This document shows positions 25,553-33,266 of a stretch of 64,000 nucleotides of DNA, in pieces. The stretch spans positions 1,116,001 through 1,180,000 of the forward strand of contig JAOZHS010000001.1 in assembly GCA_026014745.1 (NCBI GenBank). The letters run 5' to 3'. Position 1 is the stretch's first letter. Each line of letters begins with the position of its first letter. The notes beneath the pieces are model-generated. The model ran no database searches. It was given only the letters and a program-made list of their open reading frames with translations, and had not been told where the DNA came from. The position numbers and the translations under genes were made by a program. Source of the stretch: Candidatus Bathyarchaeota archaeon. Lineage in GTDB: Archaea; Thermoproteota; Bathyarchaeia; Bathyarchaeales; Bathycorpusculaceae.

Positions 25553-26293
25553 TTACTGTTTTCCCTGAGCTGAGACATAATCAAAGAAAGCCAAAGTGTT
25601 CTTGTATTTCTGTGCCGCTGCCACGCTGATTGGACGGTTAGCAAACGCGTCAAGAATTAGCCCTCTCGCCGTAAGTTGTTTCTGGCTAACCTGAGGGTCT
25701 TTGTGTGCAAATCTTGGCCAAGCTAATGACCATTCACTTTTCTGCGTTTCGCCCTTGGACGGTATGTCATATTTTATGAACCATTTTGAGATGTCGGCTT
25801 TTTGGTCTTCTAGTCTTGAGAGTCCAAAGGAGGCGCTGGGCGCTGCAGATACACCCATCCATTCGGGTTGGGTATACCATTCAGCGGCTTCATCTATGGC
25901 TGGTCCAATTATGAGCGTGTTGGATTGAAAGAATTTACCAATGGCGATGACGCCTCTAAAGTAGATGCCTTTGATTAATGCAAAGAAGAACGTGTCTGAA
26001 ATAATCTTGGCTAATAGGGGAACGTGCGCGGCAGGATCATCTATACACTTCAGAGTTATTATGACGGTGTCCGAGAAAGCAGCGATGTTGTAGTCCAAGC
26101 ATTCAGCGGTGCTGCCTATGTTTCCCACTTTAGGCGACTTTCTTATGGACTCATTGAGCCGTTTAAGCACATCTTCCCATGAAGCAATCACGCTCTCTGG
26201 TTCGGCTCGTGCCCAGATGCCTTTGACTCCCAAAGCATCAAGAAAAACAACGACTCCTTCCTGCATCCGCGTCTCTTTCTTAGCCATTTCCAT
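25553..26293 (-). CDS. Class III nucleotidyl cyclase-like domain protein
   Basis: About 246 residues; the ATG at 26293 is preferred over TTG 26305, though ATG 26287 is also possible. The order of motifs resembles the cyclase homology fold: VVVFLDALGVKGIW (first metal-Asp strand), a middle AFSDTVIIT, then FFALIKGIYFRGVIAIGKF and LIIGPAIDEAAEWY, equal to the RGAIxxG and GxAIxxA segments seen in many uncharacterised relatives. Only the first Asp (FLDALG) and the SD of AFSDT are plausible metal ligands, so activity is unproven. The gene converges with the AAA+/TPR ATPase, a domain often fused to such cyclases. Confidence 0.55.
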   Translation of the reverse strand: MEMAKKETRMQEGVVVFLDALGVKGIWARAEPESVIASWEDVLKRLNESIRKSPKVGNIGSTAECLDYNIAAFSDTVIITLKCIDDPAAHVPLLAKIISDTFFFALIKGIYFRGVIAIGKFFQSNTLIIGPAIDEAAEWYTQPEWMGVSAAPSASFGLSRLEDQKADISKWFIKYDIPSKGETQKSEWSLAWPRFAHKDPQVSQKQLTARGLILDAFANRPISVAAAQKYKNTLAFFDYVSAQGKQ

Positions 26294-26343
26294 CGCTAAA
26301 AGCAATAGCTGTGAGTTGCCACATAAGCCTTTGCATAAGAGGT

Positions 26344-27537
26344 TTACGTTTTTGTTCTTATGTGAATTTCTATGATGTCGCCATCATCAAGTACGAAGTT
26401 CAAACCGACTTTTTTGGGGCTAAAGGGTAGCCTTTTCGCCCAAACCATTGCAAACAAAAAATTCGAGACCAGCTCTTTGTGGATGTTTTTGGCTAATTCG
26501 TTGACGGTGGCGCCTTTGTGTAGGGCGAATGGGCGGGGGCTATGGGTTTTGCTTCCGGGTTCTTTAGTGTAGATGCGGATGATGCCTAACGTGTCAAAAA
26601 GTGCGCGACCCAACTCTTGTATGCCTGTTTTCTGTTCACAAGACATCGCCACAATGGGGAGACGCCCGTTCACGTGCCGTTTGAGCGTCGCTAGGTTTGC
26701 CGCTGCGCCTTTGATGTCTAATTTGTTAGCCACAATCACCGCGGGTTTATAGATGGTGTTCTCGTAAATCGCGTCTTCCACGTCATTTAAGGAGATGTCG
26801 CCGCTTATGCGTACAATGGCGTCGTTTATGCGGTAACTTCGCAATAGCTCCTCCACATCACGCATGCTACAATCCAGCAGCCGCCCAACCACGATGATTC
26901 GCATCCTCGAACCCGCAGGTCGCCGCTCAATTTCAACGCGCCCGCCAGTAGGCTTAGTTACCAAAACACGGGTCTTCTCCAACTCCGCCAAAATCAACTC
27001 CAACTGTTCCACAGGGTTTCCCGAGAGGTCCAGCATCAAAATTACGCCGTCAGCGTTACGTGCCAGCCCAAGGGTGACGTTGCCACCTGCTTTGCCTTCT
27101 GCCGCGCCTTCCATAACTGCTGGGGCTTCCACCATCTGGAATTGCACGTCAAGGTAACTCATGATGCCTGGTACGGGTTCATGGGTACTAAAAGGCGTGG
27201 GAGTGACGACGACTTTGGAGTTGGTGGTGGCGTTCATGAGGCAGCTTTTACCAACGTTAGTCATGCCAACAATTGCGACTTGTGCGGTGGCGCCTTTCTC
27301 TATGAAGAGTTTGGGTCCGCCGCTGCTTTTGCCAGTGCCTTTGCGTTTTTTGTCCTCAAGATCCATTTTTATGATGGCGATTTTGCGTTTGATTTCGCCG
27401 CGGAGCTTTAGAGTGCCTTTATGTTGAGGCACATACTTTAAGAACTCTATCATCGCCTCCATTTTTTCGCGAGGCGAGTGGGCTGCTTCTACTTCTTCCC
27501 ACTTGTCGAGTGCTTCTGGCGGCAGATTAGTCGGCAT
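26344..27537 (-). CDS. DRG-family GTPase with TGS domain
   Basis: A 397-residue OBG/DRG-type GTPase. The helical N-terminus is followed by G1 GMTNVGKS at residues 91-98, a G2 region TPFSTHEPVPGIM, a G3-like stretch QMVEAPAVMEG, and G4 VANKLD near residue 268. The C-terminal TGS domain (from about 315) reads IRIYTKEPG, FALHKGATVNELAKNIHKEL and GDIIEIHI. G3 lacks the usual DxPG and reads EAPA, an unusual change. DRG proteins bind ribosomes and RNA. There is no close operon partner; the region upstream of the start is A-rich. Confidence 0.9.
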   Translation of the reverse strand: MPTNLPPEALDKWEEVEAAHSPREKMEAMIEFLKYVPQHKGTLKLRGEIKRKIAIIKMDLEDKKRKGTGKSSGGPKLFIEKGATAQVAIVGMTNVGKSCLMNATTNSKVVVTPTPFSTHEPVPGIMSYLDVQFQMVEAPAVMEGAAEGKAGGNVTLGLARNADGVILMLDLSGNPVEQLELILAELEKTRVLVTKPTGGRVEIERRPAGSRMRIIVVGRLLDCSMRDVEELLRSYRINDAIVRISGDISLNDVEDAIYENTIYKPAVIVANKLDIKGAAANLATLKRHVNGRLPIVAMSCEQKTGIQELGRALFDTLGIIRIYTKEPGSKTHSPRPFALHKGATVNELAKNIHKELVSNFLFAMVWAKRLPFSPKKVGLNFVLDDGDIIEIHIRTKT

Positions 27538-27670
27538 AATTTAACTTCGCCTTACCATAACGCAAAATCAGCTTTAAGACGTTTTCTAAAACTAAGCAGA
27601 AAAAACCCAAAAAACCACACAAAAAGACAAAAATCCAAAAGAACGTCCACTGCAAAACACGCCCAAAAAA

Positions 27671-28159
27671 CTATTTTTCTCGTTTACGATTGTAGACAAG
27701 GATGTTAACCCCTGTCATGATTATGGCTACTGTTATCACTAAACCGATTAAAACTATAGGGTTAATGCCTAAGATTGGTGGTGCGCTTATTGTATATGCG
27801 TAGTCAATGTAATCGCCAAAGGGGTTATCGTTTCCAATATCAATGAAATATTGGCCGTTGACAGTGGCGGTAAATACAAAGGTTCCCTGATTTCCTTCAC
27901 TTGTGCGAGAACCTATTTCGTTGCCATTAGGGTCGCCAATGAGAAACCATGCCCCATTTGTGTCGCCAGTGTAGTTTAGCCATCCATTGACGGTTTGTCC
28001 GCTTTTTAGGTCAAAGGTTATGCTCTTAGACGCAGTTATCCAATCTATCCTTTGATGATTTTTGCTGACTGTACTATCCTGAGATAAAAACGATAGAGGC
28101 AAGATGATGGCTATTACAGAGAGGATAATGATGGCTTGGTAGGTTGCTTGTTTGTTCAT
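27671..28159 (-). CDS. GOLD-like membrane-anchored exported protein, paralogue 1
   Basis: A 162-residue protein with an N-terminal helix (QAIIILSVIAIILPLSFL), a beta-sandwich segment (ITFDLKSGQTVNGWLNYTGDTNGAWFLIGDPNGNEI, then FTATVNGQYFIDIGNDNPFGDYIDYAYTIS) and a C-terminal helix (PIVLIGLVITVAIIMTGVNIL) with a short basic tail. The middle resembles GOLD/emp24-type or bacterial pre-peptidase C-terminal beta domains. The topology suggests a domain outside the cell held by two helices. It is divergently transcribed from a PQQ-repeat gene, an arrangement repeated at 29755-31764. Confidence 0.65.
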   Translation of the reverse strand: MNKQATYQAIIILSVIAIILPLSFLSQDSTVSKNHQRIDWITASKSITFDLKSGQTVNGWLNYTGDTNGAWFLIGDPNGNEIGSRTSEGNQGTFVFTATVNGQYFIDIGNDNPFGDYIDYAYTISAPPILGINPIVLIGLVITVAIIMTGVNILVYNRKREK

Positions 28160-28217
28160 TTGACGTCTAGGTTGCTATTGGAGTTGTCTGCTTAAATGAT
28201 TTACCGCATGCTGATTT

Positions 28218-28401
28218 CTAACTAAGTAAGGCGTAGGCAACCACGTTGTGGCTGTCTTTTGCAAAAAATTATAACCGCAGCACCCAATATTTCATCGATC
28301 ACCCCTATGCGCAGTAGAAGAGTTGCCGCTACCTTACTTGTAGTATACTTGTTTCTCGGTGTGTTTGTTCAGTTAGCAAACTCAGCTGCTGAACCCACTT
28401 C
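28218..28401. repeat. Near-identical promoter plus signal-peptide block, copy 1
   Basis: From CTAACTAAGTAAGGCGTAGG through the codons for the signal peptide, this 184-bp block is almost identical to 30382-30563 (182 bp), with a small indel near 28244-28256. Beyond it the two genes differ strongly. It covers the upstream region, the start and codons 1-31 of the propeller gene. Confidence 0.9.
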
Positions 28402-29539
28402 TTCAAACGATGACTGGTCAATGTTCCATCATGATCCAGCACACACTGGCTTCACGAATAGTTCCGCACCCACTTCCATTCCTAAAGAACTTTGGAGTAC
28501 GGGACCAATGGCTGCTTATTTAACGTCACCTGCAATAGTAAACGGTATCGTATACATGACTGGCTATTCTTTAATCGCTTTTGATGCATCCACAGGGGAA
28601 ATTGTCTGGCAACAGCGCGAAAAAGGCGGTTCACAACTAATTGTTGAAAATGGTATAGTTTACACGGGATTAGGTGCATTCAATGCTACTAATGGCGCTG
28701 AAATATGGGGTTTTCAGGGTGGTTCAATAGTTGCCGTTACAAATGGCCTCTATTACACAGTAACTGACAATTATTCAATTATTAGTCGAGATGGTTATAC
28801 TGGCGAGCTACTGTGGGAGCACGGTCAGTTAGGTTGCCCATCAGGTATTGCGGTCGAGAACGGGGTATTATATTTTGGAACTAGTTCCCACTTTTTTGCT
28901 CTCGATGCTTACAACGGCAGTACTGTGTGGGAAACTCAAAAAGGCATTATACAAGAATCTTCTCCTGCTGTTTCAGACGGATATGTGTATTTCAGTGGAG
29001 CCTTTAACGGGACCACAACGGACTATAATTTATTCTACTGTCTAGATGCGTTTACGGGCAGAGAAGTGTGGTGTTCAAAGGTGTACATTGGCTCGTCTCC
29101 CGCTGTTGCAGGTGGTCGCGTTTTTGTCGGTGGAAGAGATGGGCAGTTCTTTGCTTTTAATGCCACAGATGGTTCCAAAATTTGGAACTACTCTGTATTT
29201 TCTATGCCTGTAGGCCATGGTTTTGAGTCTTCCCCTGCTGTTACTAGTGACGCCGTATACGTTGGTGCCGACGATGGCTATCTATATGCATTTAATGCCT
29301 CAGATGGAAATAAACTGTGGAGTTATAAAGTGGGTGATAAACAGCATTTACAGTGTTCTCCTGCTATAGCTAATGGGCGAATCTACATGGGTTCTGAGGA
29401 GAATTTCTTGGTAGTCCTTGAACCTTGCGAAGTATGCTTTGATGTTACCTTTTTAGAGATTTCACTAATCATTTTGGTGGTTCTTATAGGGATTGCATTA
29501 GCTATAATTTCCTATAACAAACTCTTGAAAGCCAATTGA
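28307..29539 (+). CDS. Exported PQQ-repeat beta-propeller protein 1
   Basis: A 410-residue protein from the ATG at 28307; a TTG at 28259 would add 16 residues in front of a standard signal peptide (MRSRRVAATLLVVYLFLGVF, ending near ANSAAEP). The mature part begins DDWSMFHHDPAHTG and has about seven PQQ-like blades, each with Y-A-FNASDGNKLWSY-type repeats (for example LYAFNASDGNKLWSYKVG). The C-terminus has one membrane helix (ISLIILVVLIGIALAII) and a short basic tail, so it is displayed on the cell surface. These repeats form a propeller; binding of PQQ itself is not implied. Probable role: envelope or substrate-binding protein. Confidence 0.88.
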   Translation: MRSRRVAATLLVVYLFLGVFVQLANSAAEPTSSNDDWSMFHHDPAHTGFTNSSAPTSIPKELWSTGPMAAYLTSPAIVNGIVYMTGYSLIAFDASTGEIVWQQREKGGSQLIVENGIVYTGLGAFNATNGAEIWGFQGGSIVAVTNGLYYTVTDNYSIISRDGYTGELLWEHGQLGCPSGIAVENGVLYFGTSSHFFALDAYNGSTVWETQKGIIQESSPAVSDGYVYFSGAFNGTTTDYNLFYCLDAFTGREVWCSKVYIGSSPAVAGGRVFVGGRDGQFFAFNATDGSKIWNYSVFSMPVGHGFESSPAVTSDAVYVGADDGYLYAFNASDGNKLWSYKVGDKQHLQCSPAIANGRIYMGSEENFLVVLEPCEVCFDVTFLEISLIILVVLIGIALAIISYNKLLKAN

Positions 29540-29615
29540 TTACTCGTGTGCCTTTTAACTAAGGTCTAAATTTTAGCTCACAGAAATTGGCTCATAAAAA
29601 ATACTGACTGGTACA

Positions 29616-29708
29616 ATGAAAAAATGTGCCGAGTAACCATCCATACGAAGCTACAAATGCCAAAAATGCGCAACAACCATCCCCAACCCCGAATACGGCG
29701 ACCCCTAA
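29616..29708 (+). pseudogene. Possible decayed zinc-ribbon mini-gene
   Basis: The frame MKKCAE, TAA, PSIRSYKCQKCATTIPNPEYGDP, stop looks like a small zinc-ribbon protein with one internal TAA. The second part has a CxxC and a conserved-looking tail. It lies between convergent genes. The internal stop is TAA, so pyrrolysine (TAG) readthrough cannot explain it. It may be chance. Confidence 0.25.
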
Positions 29709-29735
29709 AAAGGAAGATGCCCTTTTTCTTTTTTT
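29707..29735 (+). terminator. Hairpin with T-run between convergent genes
   Basis: AAAAAGG, a 7-bp loop, then CCTTTTTCTTTTTTT forms a short stem followed by a T-run at the end of the propeller gene 1 transcript. Confidence 0.4.
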
Positions 29736-29754
29736 GTCTGCTATCGCCGTTTTT

Positions 29755-30306
29755 TTACTGAATTGATTGTTTCCCCTTATGTCTTGTTAGGATTATTGCT
29801 AAGACGAAGATAATAACTGCTAATACAGCGCTTACTGTTATTACCATGCTCATCAGGCCTGTTGGGTTAAATCCAAAAATGGTCGGCGTACTAATGGAAT
29901 ACTCGTAATCGATGAGATGAGGCATAAAATCATCGCTTGAGATATAGAGGGAGTATTGTCCGTTGGTGTCTGCTATAAAGAAAAAGCTTGCGTTATTTTT
30001 ATTGTATTCATAATCAGTCGGACTAGAAATCATGGAGTCGCCCGCAGGATCAATAATTTCACAGTAAGTATGATTGTAACCATTAATAACATAAGACCCG
30101 TTGACGGCTTGGCCACTCTGAAGATCAAAAATTAGATATTTCACGCCACTCCCCGTATTAATATTCTGATTAAACTTGGTCGCTGAGGTAGTAACTGAAT
30201 ACTGCACAGCAGATTCCAAAGATAACACAATAACTGCTGTAGAGATTATTATGATGATTTCGAGGGCAATCAATTTCTTCAGCACACAACCCCCATTTCC
30301 TTTCAC
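29755..30306 (-). CDS. GOLD-like membrane-anchored exported protein, paralogue 2
   Basis: A 183-residue paralogue of the protein at 27671-28159. It starts at GTG 30306 with GGGAG six bases upstream. It has an N-terminal helix (LIALEIIIIISTAVIVLSL), the same beta segment (LIFDLQSGQAVNGSYVINGYNHTYCEIIDPAGDSM, FFIADTNGQYSLYISSDDF) and a C-terminal helix (GLMSMVITVSAVLAVIIFVLAIIL). The shared phrases LxSGQxVNG, DPxG, NGQYxxxIxxD and IDYxYxISxPxIxGxNP show common descent. Again it faces away from a PQQ-repeat gene. Confidence 0.65.
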   Translation of the reverse strand: MKGNGGCVLKKLIALEIIIIISTAVIVLSLESAVQYSVTTSATKFNQNINTGSGVKYLIFDLQSGQAVNGSYVINGYNHTYCEIIDPAGDSMISSPTDYEYNKNNASFFFIADTNGQYSLYISSDDFMPHLIDYEYSISTPTIFGFNPTGLMSMVITVSAVLAVIIFVLAIILTRHKGKQSIQ

Positions 30307-30381
30307 TGTTAGCTCCCTGTCAAGCTATCCGCAGGTCTTTTCTTATATGATTTTGGCTTTCTTGAAAGCGTAGAAATAGCT

Positions 30382-30563
30382 CTAACTAAGTAAGGCGTAG
30401 GCAACCACGTTTGGCTGTTTTTGCAAAAAATTATAACCGCAGCACCCAATATTTCATCGATCACCCCTATGCGCAGTAGAAGAGTTGCCGCTACCTTACT
30501 TGTAGTATACTTGTTTCTCGGTGTGTTTGTTCAGTTAGCAAACTCAGCTGCTGAACCCACTTC
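30382..30563. repeat. Near-identical promoter plus signal-peptide block, copy 2
   Basis: Second copy of the block at 28218-28401. The identity ends right after the codons for the signal peptide, where the second gene has an inserted EtS codon pair before the DDWPM motif. Confidence 0.9.
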
Positions 30564-31764
30564 CGAAACTTCAAACGATGACTGGCCGATGCTCCGACAT
30601 GATCCCGCCCATACGGGTCACTCTCCAAAAACTTTAAACATTAGCTTGAATGTCGCCTGGACATACAAACCTAGCATATCTTATGGCTTCTACCATCGAG
30701 TACCAGCAGTCGCCAATGGTTATCTCTACATAACTGACGACAATTATCTTTATTGCATTGATGCTTCAACTGGAAACCCTCATTGGATACAAAATTTGAC
30801 GATACAAGGTCCAATTACTCAGGAGGAATTTTCAACTGCTGTCTATGATGGTTATGTCTACACTGATAACGCAGCCTATGATGCTTTGACAGGGAAACTA
30901 GTTTTTACATTTCCAGTGCAAGCATCCACCTCACCCACAGTAACTGATGGCGCTATTTACATGGGCTCCAAAAATGGTGGTGTTATCGCTCTTAATGCCA
31001 CGACCGGCGGTGTTTTATGGGACACGAAGGGCGAACTACTTGAATCCTCGCCAGCCGTTTCAAATGGCGCTGTTTATTATTCCTATGGAAACCCTTGGCG
31101 GCAAAGCGGAGAAAGCTATGCAGTAGCTGCCCTAACTGGGAAAGAAATATGGCACAACTCGGCAGTAGGTGGACTCTACGCACATGTAGCGGTAGCCAAT
31201 GGGTATGTATATATTAACGGATTTAGCGGTCTGTTCTATTGCTTGAATGCAACGAGTGGAGCAACTGTTTGGAGCTATCCCGCTTACGCTGGCTGGCATT
31301 CTAATTCCCCCGCAGTAACGAACGAATATGTTTATGCTGGACCGCACATTTTCAACGCATCAACTGGAACTCTGCTTTATAACAATTCGATATTGACTGG
31401 TTCCGCTCCAGCCGTTACAAGCGAAAGCCTCTACGTCGGTTACTATAATAGCACCAATTCCGGAATGACGCCATATGTGCAAAAACTGTATACATTAAGT
31501 GGTTTTGGCGAAGGCATAACGAGCTATAAATTTCCCGGTGAATATGAATATGATACCTATTCTTCTCCAGTGATTGCCAATAGTATGGTTTACATTTGTG
31601 CCATCGGAAGCAATGAGATTTATGCTTTTGGCAACCCTGCGTCAATTGATGGTATTATCCTTTTCCCGAATCTATTTAGTGCTGTATTAATTATCGGAAT
31701 TACCCTTATCGCTGTAGTGATAACTGCTTATTTATTTAGATTAAGAAAGCTCAGAAGAGCATAG
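30469..31764 (+). CDS. Exported PQQ-repeat beta-propeller protein 2
   Basis: A 431-residue protein from the ATG at 30469, with the same signal peptide at DNA level as protein 1. The mature region starts DDWPMLRHDPAHTG and carries about seven PQQ-like blades (for example YLYCIDASTGNPHWIQNL, GGVIALNATTGGVLWDTKG, FYCLNATSGATVWSY). The C-terminal helix LFSAVLIIGITLIAVVITAYLF plus basic tail RLRKLRR anchors it. Outside the signal peptide, identity to protein 1 is low. Likely surface protein; ligand unknown. Confidence 0.88.
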   Translation: MRSRRVAATLLVVYLFLGVFVQLANSAAEPTSETSNDDWPMLRHDPAHTGHSPKTLNISLNVAWTYKPSISYGFYHRVPAVANGYLYITDDNYLYCIDASTGNPHWIQNLTIQGPITQEEFSTAVYDGYVYTDNAAYDALTGKLVFTFPVQASTSPTVTDGAIYMGSKNGGVIALNATTGGVLWDTKGELLESSPAVSNGAVYYSYGNPWRQSGESYAVAALTGKEIWHNSAVGGLYAHVAVANGYVYINGFSGLFYCLNATSGATVWSYPAYAGWHSNSPAVTNEYVYAGPHIFNASTGTLLYNNSILTGSAPAVTSESLYVGYYNSTNSGMTPYVQKLYTLSGFGEGITSYKFPGEYEYDTYSSPVIANSMVYICAIGSNEIYAFGNPASIDGIILFPNLFSAVLIIGITLIAVVITAYLFRLRKLRRA

Positions 31765-31907
31765 CAGAGTGTTTGTTTCTGAGACTTTGAGTGTTTCTTT
31801 AATTTTACGAGAACTTGTAGCATAGAACGCTGATTTGAAGGCTAAACTTGCGGAGGCACAACAACCCTGAATGGTGTAGAAGCATTTTTGCTTCTTTTTC
31901 TTTTGAT

Positions 31908-32114
31908 TTATGTTGGGGTTCGGCTTTTGGCGCAGTAAAAGTTGCCGTTTAGCCTGATGAAGGCGGGGCATTTGCCGTCGTAGCAGTGGTCTAGCCATTG
32001 GCAGGGTTGGCGGACTTCGTGGACGCGTGGCATGTAGCCGCGGGCGTCAAAATTTTGTTTGGGGATTTCTCGTTTAGAAATTTGTTTTAAAATTGTATCC
32101 ATGCTTGTTTCCAT
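31908..32114 (-). CDS. Small Cys-containing protein of unknown function
   Basis: Sixty-eight residues from the ATG at 32114, which follows AAAGGAG at 8-bp spacing; the longer frame starts inside the ribosome site. The C-terminal half QPCQWLDHCYDGKCPAFIRLNGNFYCAKSR has four Cys and one His, likely a metal site or cluster. No family recognised. It is divergent from pyrB across a 140-bp promoter region. Confidence 0.55.
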   Translation of the reverse strand: METSMDTILKQISKREIPKQNFDARGYMPRVHEVRQPCQWLDHCYDGKCPAFIRLNGNFYCAKSRTPT

Positions 32115-32192
32115 TTTTACTGCTCCTTTCAAAACCAGTCCTGAATTTATGTGACTATGCGTGCCTGATGCATATTAAAATGTGTTACAGTC

Positions 32193-32219
32193 GTTGTACA
32201 ACAACAAAAACATATAAGC
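32193..32219 (+). promoter_or_regulatory. pyrB promoter region: palindrome and TATA box
   Basis: The perfect 10-bp palindrome GTTGTACAAC (32193-32202) is followed by ACATATAAGC (TATA, 32210-32219). The predicted start near 32240 gives a 15-nt leader before the ATG at 32255. The palindrome could be an operator for either of the divergent genes. Confidence 0.45.
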
Positions 32220-32254
32220 ACTAATCTGCAAAACCAAAAAGCCACCCCACACAA

Positions 32255-33217
32255 ATGTTATTTACCCCTAACACGTCATCATGTTTGGTGCACAACTTGA
32301 CCTTTAAAGGCAGAGACATCGTATCCATCGCGGACTTCACAAGAGCCGAAATCAACCACATCCTCGACGTCACCGCCTCCATGGAGCCCCTTGCAAAAAA
32401 CGGCTCCGACATCCTCAAAGGCAAAATCCTCGCCACCCTCTTCTACGAACCCAGCACCCGCACACGCCTAAGCTTCGAGGCAGCCATGCTAAAACTCGGC
32501 GGCAGCAACATAGGATTCGCAGACGCCGACATCGCCTCAGTCAAGAAAGGCGAAACCCTCGCAGACACCGTCCGCGTTGTCGAAAACTACGCCGACGTAA
32601 TCGCGTTGCGCCACAGCCTCGAGGGCTCCGCAAAATTATCCGCAGAATTCAGCAAAGTCCCCCTCATCAATGGCGGCAGCGGGGCAGAAGAACACCCAAC
32701 CCAAGCCCTCACCGACCTCTACACAATCCAAAAAGAAAAAGGAACCATAGACGGATTAAAAATCGCCATAATCGGCGACCTCCGCTACGGCAGAACCGTC
32801 CACTCACTTGCCTACGCGCTGGCGCTCTACAACATCGAACTCTTCCTCATCGCGCCCGAATCGTTGCGGATGCGCAAAGACGTTCTGGAAACTATAAAAA
32901 ACAAAATCCCTGTCGCCGAAGGCACCAACCTTGACGCTATCCTGCCCCAAGTCGACGTTCTCTACGTGACCCGTATCCAAAAAGAACGCTTCCCCGACGC
33001 CTCTGAATACCTAAAAGTCAAAGGCGCCTACAAAATCGACCTCAAAACCCTACAAGGCGCCAAAAAAGACCTCATCGTACTCCACCCGCTGCCTCGTGTG
33101 GATGAAATTGCCCCCGAAGTGGATGCCACACCGCAGGCGAAATATTTCCAGCAGGTGCACAATGGTATCGTTGTGCGCATGGCGCTCCTTAGTCTCGTAT
33201 TGGGTGCGGTCCAGTAA
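32255..33217 (+). CDS. pyrB: Aspartate carbamoyltransferase, catalytic chain
   Basis: A 320-residue enzyme that joins carbamoyl phosphate and aspartate in the second step of pyrimidine synthesis. Clear motifs are the carbamoyl-phosphate loop FYEPSTRTR (S67-T-R-T), HPTQALTDLYTI near residue 150, GDLRYGRTVHSL and HPLPRVDEI near residue 277. Length is normal. The first 16 residues before TFKGRDIVSI are slightly longer than usual, but the TATA position supports the ATG at 32255. No pyrI regulatory-chain gene follows; the next gene is an unrelated surface protein. Confidence 0.96.
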   Translation: MLFTPNTSSCLVHNLTFKGRDIVSIADFTRAEINHILDVTASMEPLAKNGSDILKGKILATLFYEPSTRTRLSFEAAMLKLGGSNIGFADADIASVKKGETLADTVRVVENYADVIALRHSLEGSAKLSAEFSKVPLINGGSGAEEHPTQALTDLYTIQKEKGTIDGLKIAIIGDLRYGRTVHSLAYALALYNIELFLIAPESLRMRKDVLETIKNKIPVAEGTNLDAILPQVDVLYVTRIQKERFPDASEYLKVKGAYKIDLKTLQGAKKDLIVLHPLPRVDEIAPEVDATPQAKYFQQVHNGIVVRMALLSLVLGAVQ

Positions 33218-33227
33218 TCGGCGGGTT

Positions 33228-33242
33228 TGCGTAAATTAAATA
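33228..33242 (+). promoter_or_regulatory. TATA box of propeller gene 3
   Basis: TAAATTAAATATC at about 33230-33242 lies 25-37 bp before the ATG at 33267, which fits a leaderless or very short leader transcript. Confidence 0.5.
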
Positions 33243-33266
33243 TCTTTTGCGTGCTTAGGCAACACT

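Noticed and set aside
29616-29708. Pyrrolysine readthrough of the interrupted zinc-ribbon frame
   Set aside because: Pyrrolysine uses TAG; the internal stop is TAA.
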